The notes below the pieces were generated by a model, which saw nothing but the letters and a program-made list of their open reading frames with translations, did not search any database and was not told where the DNA came from. Positions 8,627 through 17,375 of a stretch of DNA of 64,000 nt are shown here, in pieces (position 1 is the stretch's first letter; each line of letters starts with the position of its first letter). A program made the position numbers and the translations under genes. This stretch comes from Limnohabitans sp. Rim8 (GTDB lineage: Bacteria > Pseudomonadota > Gammaproteobacteria > Burkholderiales > Burkholderiaceae_C). The DNA lies in assembly GCA_945897465.1 (NCBI GenBank), contig CAMDFK010000013.1:1-64000 (forward strand). The letters are read 5' to 3'.

Positions 8627-8957
8627 AGCGAAATCCAAAACCAAACCCCAAACCGCCAGTCGCGTGTTGGAAACGGTTTACGAAACAGCGGCAGATTTGG
8701 AGCGTTTGGGTTTTATCGACAAGCGCAAGATGCAAAAGCTCGACGCGCTGTGCATGGAGCCGATTGCGCCCTATGACAGCGCCCAAATCCGCGCCCTGCG
8801 CGAGCAGCACAATTTGAGTCAGACGGTGATGGCTTCGGTGCTCAACACCAGCGCCTCCACCGTGCGCAAATGGGAGATCGGCGAAAAGCACCCCAGCGGC
8901 CCATCGCTCAAGCTGCTGAACTTGCTAGACCGCAAGGGGTTGGATGTGTTGTTGTGA
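8616..8957 (+). CDS. XRE-family antitoxin, HigA-like
   Basis: Starting at the ATG at 8616 (CAGGAG 10 bases upstream) gives 113 residues. The C-terminal half is a helix-turn-helix (IRALREQHNLSQTVMASVLN followed by ASTVRKWEIGEKHPSG), and the N-terminal Lys-rich part is the likely toxin-neutralising segment. The frame is also open upstream within the toxin gene, but the SD-preceded ATG is preferred. It forms an operon with the toxin, which it should neutralise while repressing the shared promoter. Confidence 0.82.
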   Translation: MSTKAKSKTKPQTASRVLETVYETAADLERLGFIDKRKMQKLDALCMEPIAPYDSAQIRALREQHNLSQTVMASVLNTSASTVRKWEIGEKHPSGPSLKLLNLLDRKGLDVLL

Positions 8958-9208
8958 AGGCACCGCAGTTGGATCTGAGTCAGTTCGCGGGCGACGTTCC
9001 ACGAGCAGCGTTGATTTTCCTAACAACGTGGCACCGCTCAGATCCTTGCCATGCGTGAAGGCTGATGTGAGGGCAAAGGATAAAGCGCCTGAAGCGTCAA
9101 AAAACAGGACAATCAAGCGGGCAACGCTGATCGCGTTGTAACTTTCCGGTTTGCCGCACGAATAGAGTCATGAAGCCCCGTGTTTCAGCAACCCACCAGG
9201 TCACTCCC
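8958..9208. other. Intergenic region with a long dyad
   Basis: No coding frame here is convincing. GGATCTGAG at 8971-8979 is repeated inverted as CTCAGATCC at 9037-9045, and the sequence between (CCACG...CGTGG) can fold further, giving a long branched hairpin downstream of the antitoxin. The promoter of msrB is probably in 9060-9200. Confidence 0.4.
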
Positions 9209-9703
9209 ATGAAACGACGCCACATGATCAAAACCATCTCAGCTTGGCTGGCCAGTGCCACCGTGCCCTTGGGCGCGGCGGCGGCCGCTTTTCCCCTCAA
9301 GAAAACCAAAGCCGAGTGGCGCAAGTTGGTCTCGCCAAGCGCGTATGAGGTGCTGTTCGAGCACGGCACCGAACGCCCGGGCAGCAGCCCGCTCAACGCC
9401 GAGAAGCGGCCCGGTACCTTTGTGTGTTTGGCCTGCAACTTGCCCTTGTTCAGCTCGGCCCACAAATACGAGAGTGGTACGGGTTGGCCCAGTTTTTTCC
9501 AAGCTTTGCCGGGTGCTTTGGGCACGTCCACCGATTTCAAGCTCATCTACCCACGCACCGAATACCACTGCTCGCGCTGTGGCGGGCACCACGGGCATGT
9601 GTTCGATGACGGGCCCCGACCGACGGGCAAGCGCTTTTGCAACAACGGTGTGGCTTTGGCGTTTGTGCCCGAAGGCCAAACCCTTCCCGCATTGAGGGCA
9701 TGA
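9209..9703 (+). CDS. msrB: Peptide-methionine (R)-S-oxide reductase, exported
   Basis: MsrB reduces the R-epimer of methionine sulfoxide in damaged proteins. The domain shows the two zinc CxxC motifs (CLAC and CSRC), YESGTGWPSF, the HHGHVFDDGP block and the catalytic RFCNN. From the ATG at 9209 the N-terminus is KRRHMIK followed by a hydrophobic Ala-rich stretch, which resembles a twin-arginine or Sec signal, so the enzyme probably works in the periplasm; an ATG at 9170 would add 13 residues. Its stop overlaps the msrA start (ATGA), so the two repair enzymes are translationally coupled. Confidence 0.9.
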   Translation: MKRRHMIKTISAWLASATVPLGAAAAAFPLKKTKAEWRKLVSPSAYEVLFEHGTERPGSSPLNAEKRPGTFVCLACNLPLFSSAHKYESGTGWPSFFQALPGALGTSTDFKLIYPRTEYHCSRCGGHHGHVFDDGPRPTGKRFCNNGVALAFVPEGQTLPALRA

Positions 9704-10392
9704 GCATGAACCGCACGACTCTTTCAAAGCCCCTGCGTTGGTTGGCCATGGCATGGGCCGCTGGCTCGTTCTTGTTGACGGCTTGCACGCCCAACCCGTC
9801 TTCCAGCGCGGGCCCAGCGCCAGCGGCCCAGACCGCGCCCACCGACGTGGCGGTGGCGCCCGTGGTCAACGGCAAGCCCATGGCTTACGCCTTGTTTGCC
9901 GGTGGTTGTTTCTGGTGCATCGAGGCCGACTTTGAAAAACTGGCCGGTGTGCTGGCCGTTGAGTCGGGCTACACCGCCGGCCAAACGCCCCAGCCCACCT
10001 ATGAGCAAGTCAGCGCCGGCCACACGGGCCACACCGAGGCGGTGCGGGTGCTGTACGACCCGAGCCAAGTCAGTTATGCGCAGTTGGTCGACTACTTTTG
10101 GCGGCACATCGACCCGACCGTCAAAGACCAGCAGTTTTGTGATGTGGGCCCGCAATACCGCAGCGGCATCTATTGGCAAAATGAGGCCGAACGCGCCACC
10201 GCCGAAGCCAGCCGCGACGCCTTGATCAAGAGCGGGCGCTTCAGCACCATCCACACCGAGCTGGCGCCCAGCTCAGCGTTTCACCTGGCCGAGGACTACC
10301 ACCAGGACTACTACAAGAAGAACGAGATGCGCTACAGCTACTATCGCTTGAGTTGCGGGCGGGACGCGCGGGTTAAAAAGCTCTGGGGTTGA
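9700..10392 (+). CDS. msrA: Peptide-methionine (S)-S-oxide reductase, lipoprotein-like
   Basis: The catalytic motif GGCFWCIEADFE lies about residue 66, and the rest (GYTAGQTPQPTYEQVSAGHTGH, later YHQDYY) is standard MsrA. A hydrophobic N-terminus ends in FLLTACTP, a lipobox with Cys, so the protein is probably lipid-anchored in the cell envelope and complements the exported MsrB for periplasmic methionine repair. The start at 9700 overlaps the msrB stop; ATG 9706 is an alternative. It is followed by an intrinsic terminator. Confidence 0.92.
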   Translation: MSMNRTTLSKPLRWLAMAWAAGSFLLTACTPNPSSSAGPAPAAQTAPTDVAVAPVVNGKPMAYALFAGGCFWCIEADFEKLAGVLAVESGYTAGQTPQPTYEQVSAGHTGHTEAVRVLYDPSQVSYAQLVDYFWRHIDPTVKDQQFCDVGPQYRSGIYWQNEAERATAEASRDALIKSGRFSTIHTELAPSSAFHLAEDYHQDYYKKNEMRYSYYRLSCGRDARVKKLWG

Positions 10393-10439
10393 GGCCCCGG
10401 CGCCGGGCCATTCGTCTTGGCCTTGGCGCATCACACACC

Positions 10440-10469
10440 AAGCGCCCCGTTGTGGGCGTTTGTTTTTTT
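10440..10469 (+). terminator. Intrinsic terminator after msrBA
   Basis: AAGCGCCC (10440-10447) pairs with GGGCGTTT (10454-10461), including one G-U pair, around a 6-nt loop, and is followed by a seven-T run. It ends 12 bases before the next start codon, which supports the downstream ATG at 10481 rather than the upstream TTG. Confidence 0.75.
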
Positions 10470-10480
10470 GGAAGCACAGC

Positions 10481-12694
10481 ATGGAAATCAAAGTTAATTT
10501 TCTCGACAAACTGCGCCTGGAGGCCAAGTTTGACGACTTCACTGTGCTGGCCGATCAGCCGATTCGTTACAAGGGCGATGGCTCGGCGCCGGGGCCCTTC
10601 GATTATTTTTTGGCTTCGTCGGCCTTGTGTGCGGCGTATTTTGTGAAGCTGTATTGCGAGACGCGCGGCATCTCCACCGAGCTCATCCGCCTGTCGCAAA
10701 ACAACATCGTGGACCCCAACAACCGCTATTTGCAGACCATCAAGATCCAGGTGGAGTTGCCGGCCGACATGTCCGACAAAGACCGCCAAGGCATCCTGCG
10801 GTCCATCGACCGCTGCACGGTCAAAAAGGCGATTCAAGCGGGCCCCACGTTCATCGTTGAGGCGGTGGACAACCTGGACGCCGACGCGCAGGCCTTGCTC
10901 TCACTCAGCCCCGATGTGCAAGCGCAGACCCGCATTGCGGGCAAGGACTTGCCGCTGGAGCAGACCATCGCCAACATGACGGCGGTCTTGGCCAACTTGG
11001 GCATCAAGATCGAGATCGCGTCTTGGCGCAACCTGGTGCCCAACGTCTGGTCGCTGCACATCCGCGACGCGCATTCGCCCATGTGCTTCACCAACGGCAA
11101 GGGCTCCAGCAAAGAGAGCGCCTTGGCCTCGGCGCTGGGCGAATACATCGAGCGCCTGAACAACAACCACTTTTACGCGGGCGTGTTTTTTGGCGAAGAC
11201 CTGGCGCAAGCCGACTTCGTGCACGACCCCCGCGAGCGCTGGTTCCCGCCGGGCAAGCGCGACGAGCTGCCCAAAGGCTTGTTGGACGCCCATTGCTTGG
11301 CCATTTACAACCCCGACGACGAGCTCAAGGCCTCGCACCTGTTCGACACCAACTCGGGCAACACCCAGCGTGGCATTTGTGCACTGCCCTATGTGCGACA
11401 GTCCGATGGTGAGGTGGTGTACTTTCCGTCGAACTTGGTGGAAAACCTGTTTGTGAGCAACGGCATGAGCGCGGGCAACACGCTGGTTGAAGCGCAGGTG
11501 CAGTGCCTGTCGGAAATTTTTGAACGGGCCGTCAAGCGCGAGATCCTGGAAGGCGAAATGGCCTTGCCCGATGTGCCGCAGTCCGTGTTGGCCAAATACC
11601 CCGGCATCGTGGCCGGCATCGAGGCTTTGGAAGCGCAGGGCTTCCCGGTCTTGGTCAAAGACGCCTCGCTGGGCGGGCGGTACCCGGTGATGTGCGTGAC
11701 CCTGATGACCCCCCGCACCGGCGGCGTATTCGCGTCCTTTGGCGCACACCCACGTTTGGAAGTGGCGCTGGAGCGCAGCCTGACCGAGCTGCTGCAGGGC
11801 CGCAGTTTTGAGGGCCTGAACGACTTGCCCGCGCCCACCTTCACCAGCAACGCCGTGACCGAGCCCAACAACTTCGTGGAGCACTTCATCGACTCCAGCG
11901 GCATCGTGTCGTGGCGGTTTTTCAGCGCGCAATCGGACTTTGAATTTGTGGAGTGGGACTTTTCTGCCAAGGGAGCCGATGCCACCGCCCAAGAGGCCGC
12001 CACGCTCTTCGGCATCTTGCAGGCCATGGGCAAAGAGGCCTATGTGACGGTGCACGACCAACTGGGCGCCACCGCCTGCCGCATCTTGGTGCCCGGTTAT
12101 TCCGAGGTGTACCCGGTCGATGACCTGATTTGGGACAACACCAACAAAGCGCTCTTGTTCCGCGCCGATGTGCTGAATTTGCACCGCCTAGACAACGAGG
12201 CTTTGGAGGCCTTGCTGGATCGCTTGGAGAACAACGAGCTCGACGATTACCTGGACATTGCCACCCTGATCGGCATCGAGTTTGACGACAACACGGTGTG
12301 GGGCCAACTGACGGTGATGGAGCTCAAGCTCTTGATCCACCTGGCGTTGCAGCAGCTGGAAGAGGCTCATGAGCTGGTGGGTGCCTTCTTGCAATACAAC
12401 GACAACACCGTGGAGCGCCGCTTGTTTTACCAAGCCCTGAACGTGGTGCTCGAAGTCACGCTGGACGACGAACTGGCGCTGGAAGACTACGAGCTGAACT
12501 TCCGGCGCATGTTCGGCGACGAGCGCATGGACGCAGCTATCGGCTCGGTGGACGGCAGGGTGCGTTTTCATGGCCTCTCGCCCACCAACCTGCAGCTGGA
12601 CGGCTTGGTCCGGCACCAGAGGCTTCTGGACAGCTACAAAAAACTGCACGCAGCGCGATCGCGTGCTGCAGCCAAGCAGGTCAGCCCAGCTTGA
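10481..12694 (+). CDS. OsmC-domain/YcaO-domain fusion protein
   Basis: Residues 1-135 form an OsmC-like domain (KFDDFTVLADQPIRYKGDG, APGPFDYFLASSALCAAYFV). The rest is a YcaO domain, with the ATP-binding region seen as GKGSSKESALASALGEYIER and later EAQVQCLSEIFERAVKRE, followed by a helical C-terminus as in E. coli YcaO. YcaO proteins activate amide backbones with ATP, and E. coli YcaO is linked to RimO-dependent methylthiolation of ribosomal protein S12. No precursor peptide gene is adjacent, so a housekeeping role is more likely than RiPP synthesis. The total is 737 residues from the ATG at 10481. Confidence 0.85.
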   Translation: MEIKVNFLDKLRLEAKFDDFTVLADQPIRYKGDGSAPGPFDYFLASSALCAAYFVKLYCETRGISTELIRLSQNNIVDPNNRYLQTIKIQVELPADMSDKDRQGILRSIDRCTVKKAIQAGPTFIVEAVDNLDADAQALLSLSPDVQAQTRIAGKDLPLEQTIANMTAVLANLGIKIEIASWRNLVPNVWSLHIRDAHSPMCFTNGKGSSKESALASALGEYIERLNNNHFYAGVFFGEDLAQADFVHDPRERWFPPGKRDELPKGLLDAHCLAIYNPDDELKASHLFDTNSGNTQRGICALPYVRQSDGEVVYFPSNLVENLFVSNGMSAGNTLVEAQVQCLSEIFERAVKREILEGEMALPDVPQSVLAKYPGIVAGIEALEAQGFPVLVKDASLGGRYPVMCVTLMTPRTGGVFASFGAHPRLEVALERSLTELLQGRSFEGLNDLPAPTFTSNAVTEPNNFVEHFIDSSGIVSWRFFSAQSDFEFVEWDFSAKGADATAQEAATLFGILQAMGKEAYVTVHDQLGATACRILVPGYSEVYPVDDLIWDNTNKALLFRADVLNLHRLDNEALEALLDRLENNELDDYLDIATLIGIEFDDNTVWGQLTVMELKLLIHLALQQLEEAHELVGAFLQYNDNTVERRLFYQALNVVLEVTLDDELALEDYELNFRRMFGDERMDAAIGSVDGRVRFHGLSPTNLQLDGLVRHQRLLDSYKKLHAARSRAAAKQVSPA

Positions 12695-12751
12695 TGCACC
12701 AACTGCCCAACATGTCAAAAGGCGGGTGAAGCAGGCTTGGAGGTTGTCGCC

Positions 12752-13729
12752 CTAGTCAGTTCCTGCAGTTTCTGCTTTCACCCTGACGCCGCCAATCACC
12801 CCCGCCACCAGCAGCGCAATGCCTGCCAGCGTGAGTGGCTCAGGCCATTGGCCGCGCAGCCAAAGGGCATAGCTGAGGGCCGCCAGGGTTTCAAACACAA
12901 TGAGTTGCCCTGCCAAGGCGGTGGGCAAGCGTTGGCTGGCGGCGTTCCAGCACAAGGTGCCCAGCCATGACGCCAGCAGGCCGATGGCCACCATGAGTGC
13001 AACAAACTCCAAGGGACGAGGGCCCAGTGGCATGGGAAAGGGGTCTTGGGTGGTGCTGGCCCACAGCCAGAAGGCGGCATAGCCCAGCAAGGCCAGCGGC
13101 AAGGTGGCGATGCCCTGCGCTGTGGCCCACACGCGGGGGTTACGATCGGGGTGGCCGCGCAGCCAGTCGGCGTTTTTCAGCGGGTACCAGGTCCAGCACA
13201 CCACCGCGCCCATAGCCAGCGCCGCTCCGGTGATGTAGCGCGTGGTGTCGGCTGCCGGGTCCTGCACCAGTGCGGTCCACTCCACATGGTTGACGCAGGC
13301 GATGCCCAGTACAATAAGCGCCAGAGGCGCTGCCAGCTTGAGCCAAGGAAAACGCCCGTCGCGCCGGTGGTTGAGTAAGTTGGCGGCGATGGCGATGACC
13401 ACGGGCAGCGTGCCGATGATCATGGTGGGCAGCGCCCCACCTGCGCGCAATATGGCGCTGGACAGGAACAGGTAATACAGCACGTTGCCAATCGCTGCCA
13501 GTTTGAGCGCCGCCAGCCAGTCACTGCGGCTCAGACGCCGGATGTCGGCGCGGTCGATGTAGGCCAGTGGCAAGGCGATCAGGCCAAAGGCCAGATAACG
13601 TCCGAAGGTTTGCAAGGCGGCCGGGTAGTCCGGCAGCAGCAGCGGACCCACAAACACCAGGCCCCAGAGCATGCCGGCCGCCAATGAAAAAAAGATGCCG
13701 CCTGTCAGGGCGGTGATGTGATGGGGCAT
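12752..13729 (-). CDS. EamA-family (DMT) transporter
   Basis: Ten hydrophobic segments in two EamA repeats give 325 residues from the ATG at 13729. The start is MPHHITALTGGIFFSLAAGMLWG, chosen because longer frames run into the photolyase gene. Drug/metabolite transporters of this type export amino acids or other small metabolites across the inner membrane; the substrate cannot be predicted. It follows the DASH photolyase gene by 11 bases on the same strand, so it is co-transcribed with it. Confidence 0.85.
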   Translation of the reverse strand: MPHHITALTGGIFFSLAAGMLWGLVFVGPLLLPDYPAALQTFGRYLAFGLIALPLAYIDRADIRRLSRSDWLAALKLAAIGNVLYYLFLSSAILRAGGALPTMIIGTLPVVIAIAANLLNHRRDGRFPWLKLAAPLALIVLGIACVNHVEWTALVQDPAADTTRYITGAALAMGAVVCWTWYPLKNADWLRGHPDRNPRVWATAQGIATLPLALLGYAAFWLWASTTQDPFPMPLGPRPLEFVALMVAIGLLASWLGTLCWNAASQRLPTALAGQLIVFETLAALSYALWLRGQWPEPLTLAGIALLVAGVIGGVRVKAETAGTD

Positions 13730-13740
13730 GACCTGAATTA

Positions 13741-15060
13741 TCAGGCCAGCCAAACTTGCCGATAACGCCCTTGCGCGTCGTGGTCTTGGGTTTGTTTGGT
13801 GGGGTTGAAGCGCCGACCCACACGCGGGTCGGTGCCTCGGCCGCTCACATACAGCCAGTTGCCTTGGTTGCTGCACACGTCAAAGTCCACCAGCTGTGAC
13901 TCGAACCAGGCCGCGCCTGCACGCCAGTCGCAAGACAGGTCGTGCACCAAAAAGCTGGCCACAATTTGGCGCATGCGGTTGGAGCTGAATCCGGTGGCGG
14001 CCAGCTCGCGCATGCCCGCGTCCACGATGGGCTCGCCAGTTTGGCCACTGCACCAACGTGCAAAGTCTTTGGGGAAATGCGAGGGTTTGGGCAAGTTGGA
14101 CAAACCTCGCGCGGCATAAAGCTGCGGGCCGTGTTGCAGGTGCAGCATGCGGAAGTTGTCGCGCCAAAGCAGTTCAAACCACAGCCAATAGGTGCCGTCG
14201 TTGCTGCCGTGTTGTTGTTCGTAGGCCTGCAGCTGGGCCCAAATGCGGCGGGCCGACACCGCGCCCGTGGCCAGCCAGGGCGACCAGTGGCTGCTGGTGT
14301 GCTCGCCTTGCAGGGCGTTGCGGGTTTGTTTGTAACGGTCGGGCCAAGGCGGGGTGAGGTAGTTTTTCAGGTGGGCCAAAGCGCTGGCCTCGCCACCCCG
14401 GCACGCGGCTTGGGTGTAAGGGAAGTTCGAGCGTGGATGCGCATCGCCTTCGGTGTGCGCTTGCAGCAGTGTGAAGGGGCTTTCGGTCGAGCCGGGCAAA
14501 GTGGTCAGTGGCTCATTGGGCGGTGCGGGCAGCTGGGTGGGCGCGGGCAGTGGTGCCAGCGGTTGGAGCTTTGCGGATTCGATGCGTTGGCGAAACTCGG
14601 TGAAGACATGTGGCATGTCTTCGGCTGCAAAGGGCAGGGCGTCGGGTTCGATCAGGCTGGACTGCCACAGCGTTTTGACCGTGAGGCCCGCGTTGATCAG
14701 GGCCTGCACCTGGGCCTCTTCTTCGGGCGCGGCGATGTCTTCGCAAAACACCGTGTCGGCGCCTACCTGGCGGGCGCAGGCGGGCAGCACTTCGGCCACG
14801 GGGCCGTGCAGCAAGACCAGTTGCTGATTCAGTGCCTGTAATGAAGTTTGCAAATCTTGTAGCGTGTCGGCCACAAAGCGTCTGCGGTGCACGCCCATGC
14901 GCTGAAAGCCCCAGGCGGTGGGTTCGTCTTGTACGGGTTCGTGCACATAGACCAGCAGCAGGGCTTGCTGGTGCGTTTGGGCGTGCTCAATGGCTTGCTG
15001 AAGGGCGCGTTGGTCGTGCAGCCGCAAGTCGTTTCGAAACCAGAAAAGGGTGGAGCGCAT
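13741..15060 (-). CDS. DASH-type cryptochrome/photolyase
   Basis: The N-terminal photolyase antenna domain (LFWFRNDLRLHDQRAL) is followed by the FAD-binding helical domain with NRMRQIVASFLVHDL and the near-terminal YVSGRGTDPRVGRRFNPTKQ that marks the DASH clade. DASH proteins repair cyclobutane dimers, mostly in single-stranded DNA, and some are light sensors. The length of 439 residues is usual. It lies 3 bases after a second photolyase-family gene. Such genes fit a sunlit aquatic phototroph that makes a photosensitiser. Confidence 0.9.
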   Translation of the reverse strand: MRSTLFWFRNDLRLHDQRALQQAIEHAQTHQQALLLVYVHEPVQDEPTAWGFQRMGVHRRRFVADTLQDLQTSLQALNQQLVLLHGPVAEVLPACARQVGADTVFCEDIAAPEEEAQVQALINAGLTVKTLWQSSLIEPDALPFAAEDMPHVFTEFRQRIESAKLQPLAPLPAPTQLPAPPNEPLTTLPGSTESPFTLLQAHTEGDAHPRSNFPYTQAACRGGEASALAHLKNYLTPPWPDRYKQTRNALQGEHTSSHWSPWLATGAVSARRIWAQLQAYEQQHGSNDGTYWLWFELLWRDNFRMLHLQHGPQLYAARGLSNLPKPSHFPKDFARWCSGQTGEPIVDAGMRELAATGFSSNRMRQIVASFLVHDLSCDWRAGAAWFESQLVDFDVCSNQGNWLYVSGRGTDPRVGRRFNPTKQTQDHDAQGRYRQVWLA

Positions 15061-15063
15061 GGT

Positions 15064-16662
15064 CTAAAAGTCAAAGCCCAGCTGTGAGCTGGGTGGGGTG
15101 TTGGTGGGTGATGACTTCCTGGACTTTCGGCGGCTGGTCTTGGGGGTGTCGCTGTCGCGGGTGAAGACGTCGCGTTGCTGGCCGCTGCCGTGTTTGCGCG
15201 AGGCGTGTTTGTCGACGATGGCTTTTTGACCGGCCTTCACACCGGGCTCTGCACGGCGCTTGTGCAGCGCGCCTTTGGACTGTCGAGTGGCCTCGGCCAA
15301 GTCCACCACGGGAAGGGGAATGTCAGCGTTTGGCCCATTGCCCACCGTCAGGCCGCAGTGGCGCTGCACCTCGGGCGGCATGCGCCAGGGCTCGAACAGC
15401 CAGGTGTCGGGCACGCGGCGCATGTGGGGCAACCAGCGGCGCACAAAGATGCCTTTGGGGTCGTGGTCTTGGGCCTGTTTGATGGGGTTGTACACCCGCG
15501 TGGTGTTGATGCCGGTGGTGCCCGACTGCATTTGCAGCTGGCTCCAGTGGATGCCGGGCTCGTAATCGAGAAACTGCGTGGCCAGCCAATGGCCCACGGG
15601 CCGCCAGTCCAGCCACAGCGGATAAGCCGCAACCGACACCAGCATGGCCCGCATCCGAAAGTTGAGCCAGCCGGTCTCGTGCAGCATGACCACACAAGCG
15701 TCCACCATGGGCCAGCCGGTGCGGGCCGAGGTCAGGGCCGCAAAGTGGGCGTCGTTCCAGCCGTCTTCGCGCAGGCCGTCGTAGCCCCGGTGCATGTTGC
15801 GCCACTCGATCTCGGGCTCGCTTTCGAGCTTTTGGATGAAGTGGCAATGCCAGTACAAGCGGCTGATGAAACCGGTGAGGCCTGCCTTGTGCCTGCTCGC
15901 TTGCGGGGGCAGGGCGTCCAGCGCCATACGGGTGGTTTGCACCACCTCGCGCATGCTGATGCAGCCATAGGCCAGGTAGGCCGACAGGCGCGAACACGCG
16001 GTGGGCGCGGACAAGGGGGACGAGATGCCGCCCCGGTAAGCCAGCGCCCGCGCATCCAAAAAACTGTTCAAGGTGTCCAGCGCCAAACGACGACCACCAC
16101 GCTGGCGCTGGGCGGGGTTGTGCTGAAGCCCGGGGGGCGGGGTCACGGCCTCGGGCCCAGCATCGGTTTGGGGCTGAAAAAACTGCAGCTCGGGCAAGAC
16201 CGCTTGGGGCGCGGCCATGTGGGCCTCCCAACGGGCTTGCCAGGTGTTGCGGCTTTTGAGGCGGCGCACCACGCCAAACTGCGCCCACTCTGTCCAGCCC
16301 ACCCCTGCGCTGCGGCACCAAGCGCCCACTTGCAAGTCGCGCTCGTAGGTGAAGGCATTGCCGGTTTCTTCGTGGGCCACCAATTCGGCAAAGGGCGCTT
16401 GATCATGCAAGGCGGCCAAAACCTGCACCGCATCGCCTGTGCGCACTTGCAAACTTCCGCCCAAGACCCGCAGTGCCTCGTGCACTTCCAAAAGGGATTC
16501 GCGCACGAATTCAAAATGTTGCAAGGCCGCGTCGGGCTGCTGCCACAGCTCAGGCTCGACGATGTACAGGCACAACACCGGCCCTTGGGCAGCAGCGTGC
16601 GCCAGTGCGGCATGGTCGTGCAGGCGCAAGTCGCGTTTGAACCAAACCACGCGGTAAGTCAT
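15064..16662 (-). CDS. Cryptochrome/deoxyribodipyrimidine photolyase family protein
   Basis: From the ATG at 16662 the protein has 532 residues: an N-terminal alpha/beta domain (RVVWFKRDLRLHDHAAL), a C-terminal FAD domain (RGGISSPLSAPTACSRLSAY, then GWPMVDACVVML and LNFRMRAML) and a Lys/Arg/Ser-rich tail of about 90 residues that could contact DNA. It is clearly a different subfamily from the DASH protein next door. Repair versus sensory function is undecided. Its start overlaps the stop of the upstream 195-codon gene by four bases (ATGA), and it leads directly into the DASH gene, so all are one operon. Confidence 0.85.
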   Translation of the reverse strand: MTYRVVWFKRDLRLHDHAALAHAAAQGPVLCLYIVEPELWQQPDAALQHFEFVRESLLEVHEALRVLGGSLQVRTGDAVQVLAALHDQAPFAELVAHEETGNAFTYERDLQVGAWCRSAGVGWTEWAQFGVVRRLKSRNTWQARWEAHMAAPQAVLPELQFFQPQTDAGPEAVTPPPGLQHNPAQRQRGGRRLALDTLNSFLDARALAYRGGISSPLSAPTACSRLSAYLAYGCISMREVVQTTRMALDALPPQASRHKAGLTGFISRLYWHCHFIQKLESEPEIEWRNMHRGYDGLREDGWNDAHFAALTSARTGWPMVDACVVMLHETGWLNFRMRAMLVSVAAYPLWLDWRPVGHWLATQFLDYEPGIHWSQLQMQSGTTGINTTRVYNPIKQAQDHDPKGIFVRRWLPHMRRVPDTWLFEPWRMPPEVQRHCGLTVGNGPNADIPLPVVDLAEATRQSKGALHKRRAEPGVKAGQKAIVDKHASRKHGSGQQRDVFTRDSDTPKTSRRKSRKSSPTNTPPSSQLGFDF

Positions 16663-17246
16663 GGCCTGCCTTCGGCGGGTGGAACTGGCCCCAGCCCGCC
16701 AGGCCCGGTGCCATAACGCGCCGGGTCCACCGAGATGCAATCGAGCAAGGCCTGGGGCAAATCAGGCGCTTGCTGGCGCAGGTAGCGGCGAACAAAGTCG
16801 CCGCTGTGCCAAGGGGCGGTGGAGCCGCTCCAGACCGCCTGGTCCTGTACTTGCCAACGCCCATCCTGGAGGTGCAAGACCACCAGCGTGGGCTTGAGGG
16901 TGTCAAAGGCCACCTCGGCCACGCTCCAGTCACCCAGCTGTTGCAGTTGCAGCCAACGGGCGCTTTGTGAGTCGGGCAGGCTGTGCTGCTGTATCGCGGT
17001 GAGCATGGCTTGGGCGTTGGGGCTGTCCCGGTTGTTTTCTGCAGGGCTGTCGGTGGGCCATTGGCTCAATGACGTGCAATCGCGGCGCAGCGCAAGCCAC
17101 TGCTCGGCGGTCCAGCCGAGCACATCCACGCGTTGGCCATTCACTGCCAGCAGCGGCATGCCGTCCTGCCGCACCCAATCCACATGGCTGTCTATGACCA
17201 AGATGGCGGTCAAAACCGCGACGATGGCCGCCACATGGCGTTTCAT
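16659..17246 (-). CDS. Hypothetical membrane-anchored protein in the photolyase operon
   Basis: I do not recognise a family. The 195 residues begin with one hydrophobic segment (HVAAIVAVLTAILVI, residues 4-18) that can be a signal peptide or anchor, followed by a soluble domain rich in Gln, Trp and Asp. It is the first gene of the operon with the two photolyase genes and is translationally coupled to the second. Single-cysteine content (two Cys) and the exported topology argue against a flavoprotein partner inside the cell, so co-transcription may be incidental. Confidence 0.6.
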   Translation of the reverse strand: MKRHVAAIVAVLTAILVIDSHVDWVRQDGMPLLAVNGQRVDVLGWTAEQWLALRRDCTSLSQWPTDSPAENNRDSPNAQAMLTAIQQHSLPDSQSARWLQLQQLGDWSVAEVAFDTLKPTLVVLHLQDGRWQVQDQAVWSGSTAPWHSGDFVRRYLRQQAPDLPQALLDCISVDPARYGTGPGGLGPVPPAEGRP

Positions 17247-17375
17247 AAGGGATGACCCTGCGTATTTTTGAATGCTGTTTCAGGCATGTTCCGTGAATTT
17301 ATAGATATTTTGAAAATTTAGGGTTGTTTTATGACTGCATGGTCATAGAATATCCCATCGTTAACGGAGAACGCC

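Noticed and set aside
10901-12184. A 427-codon minus-strand frame opposite the OsmC-YcaO gene
   Set aside because: Antisense shadow of a strongly conserved plus-strand gene, with no recognisable domain.
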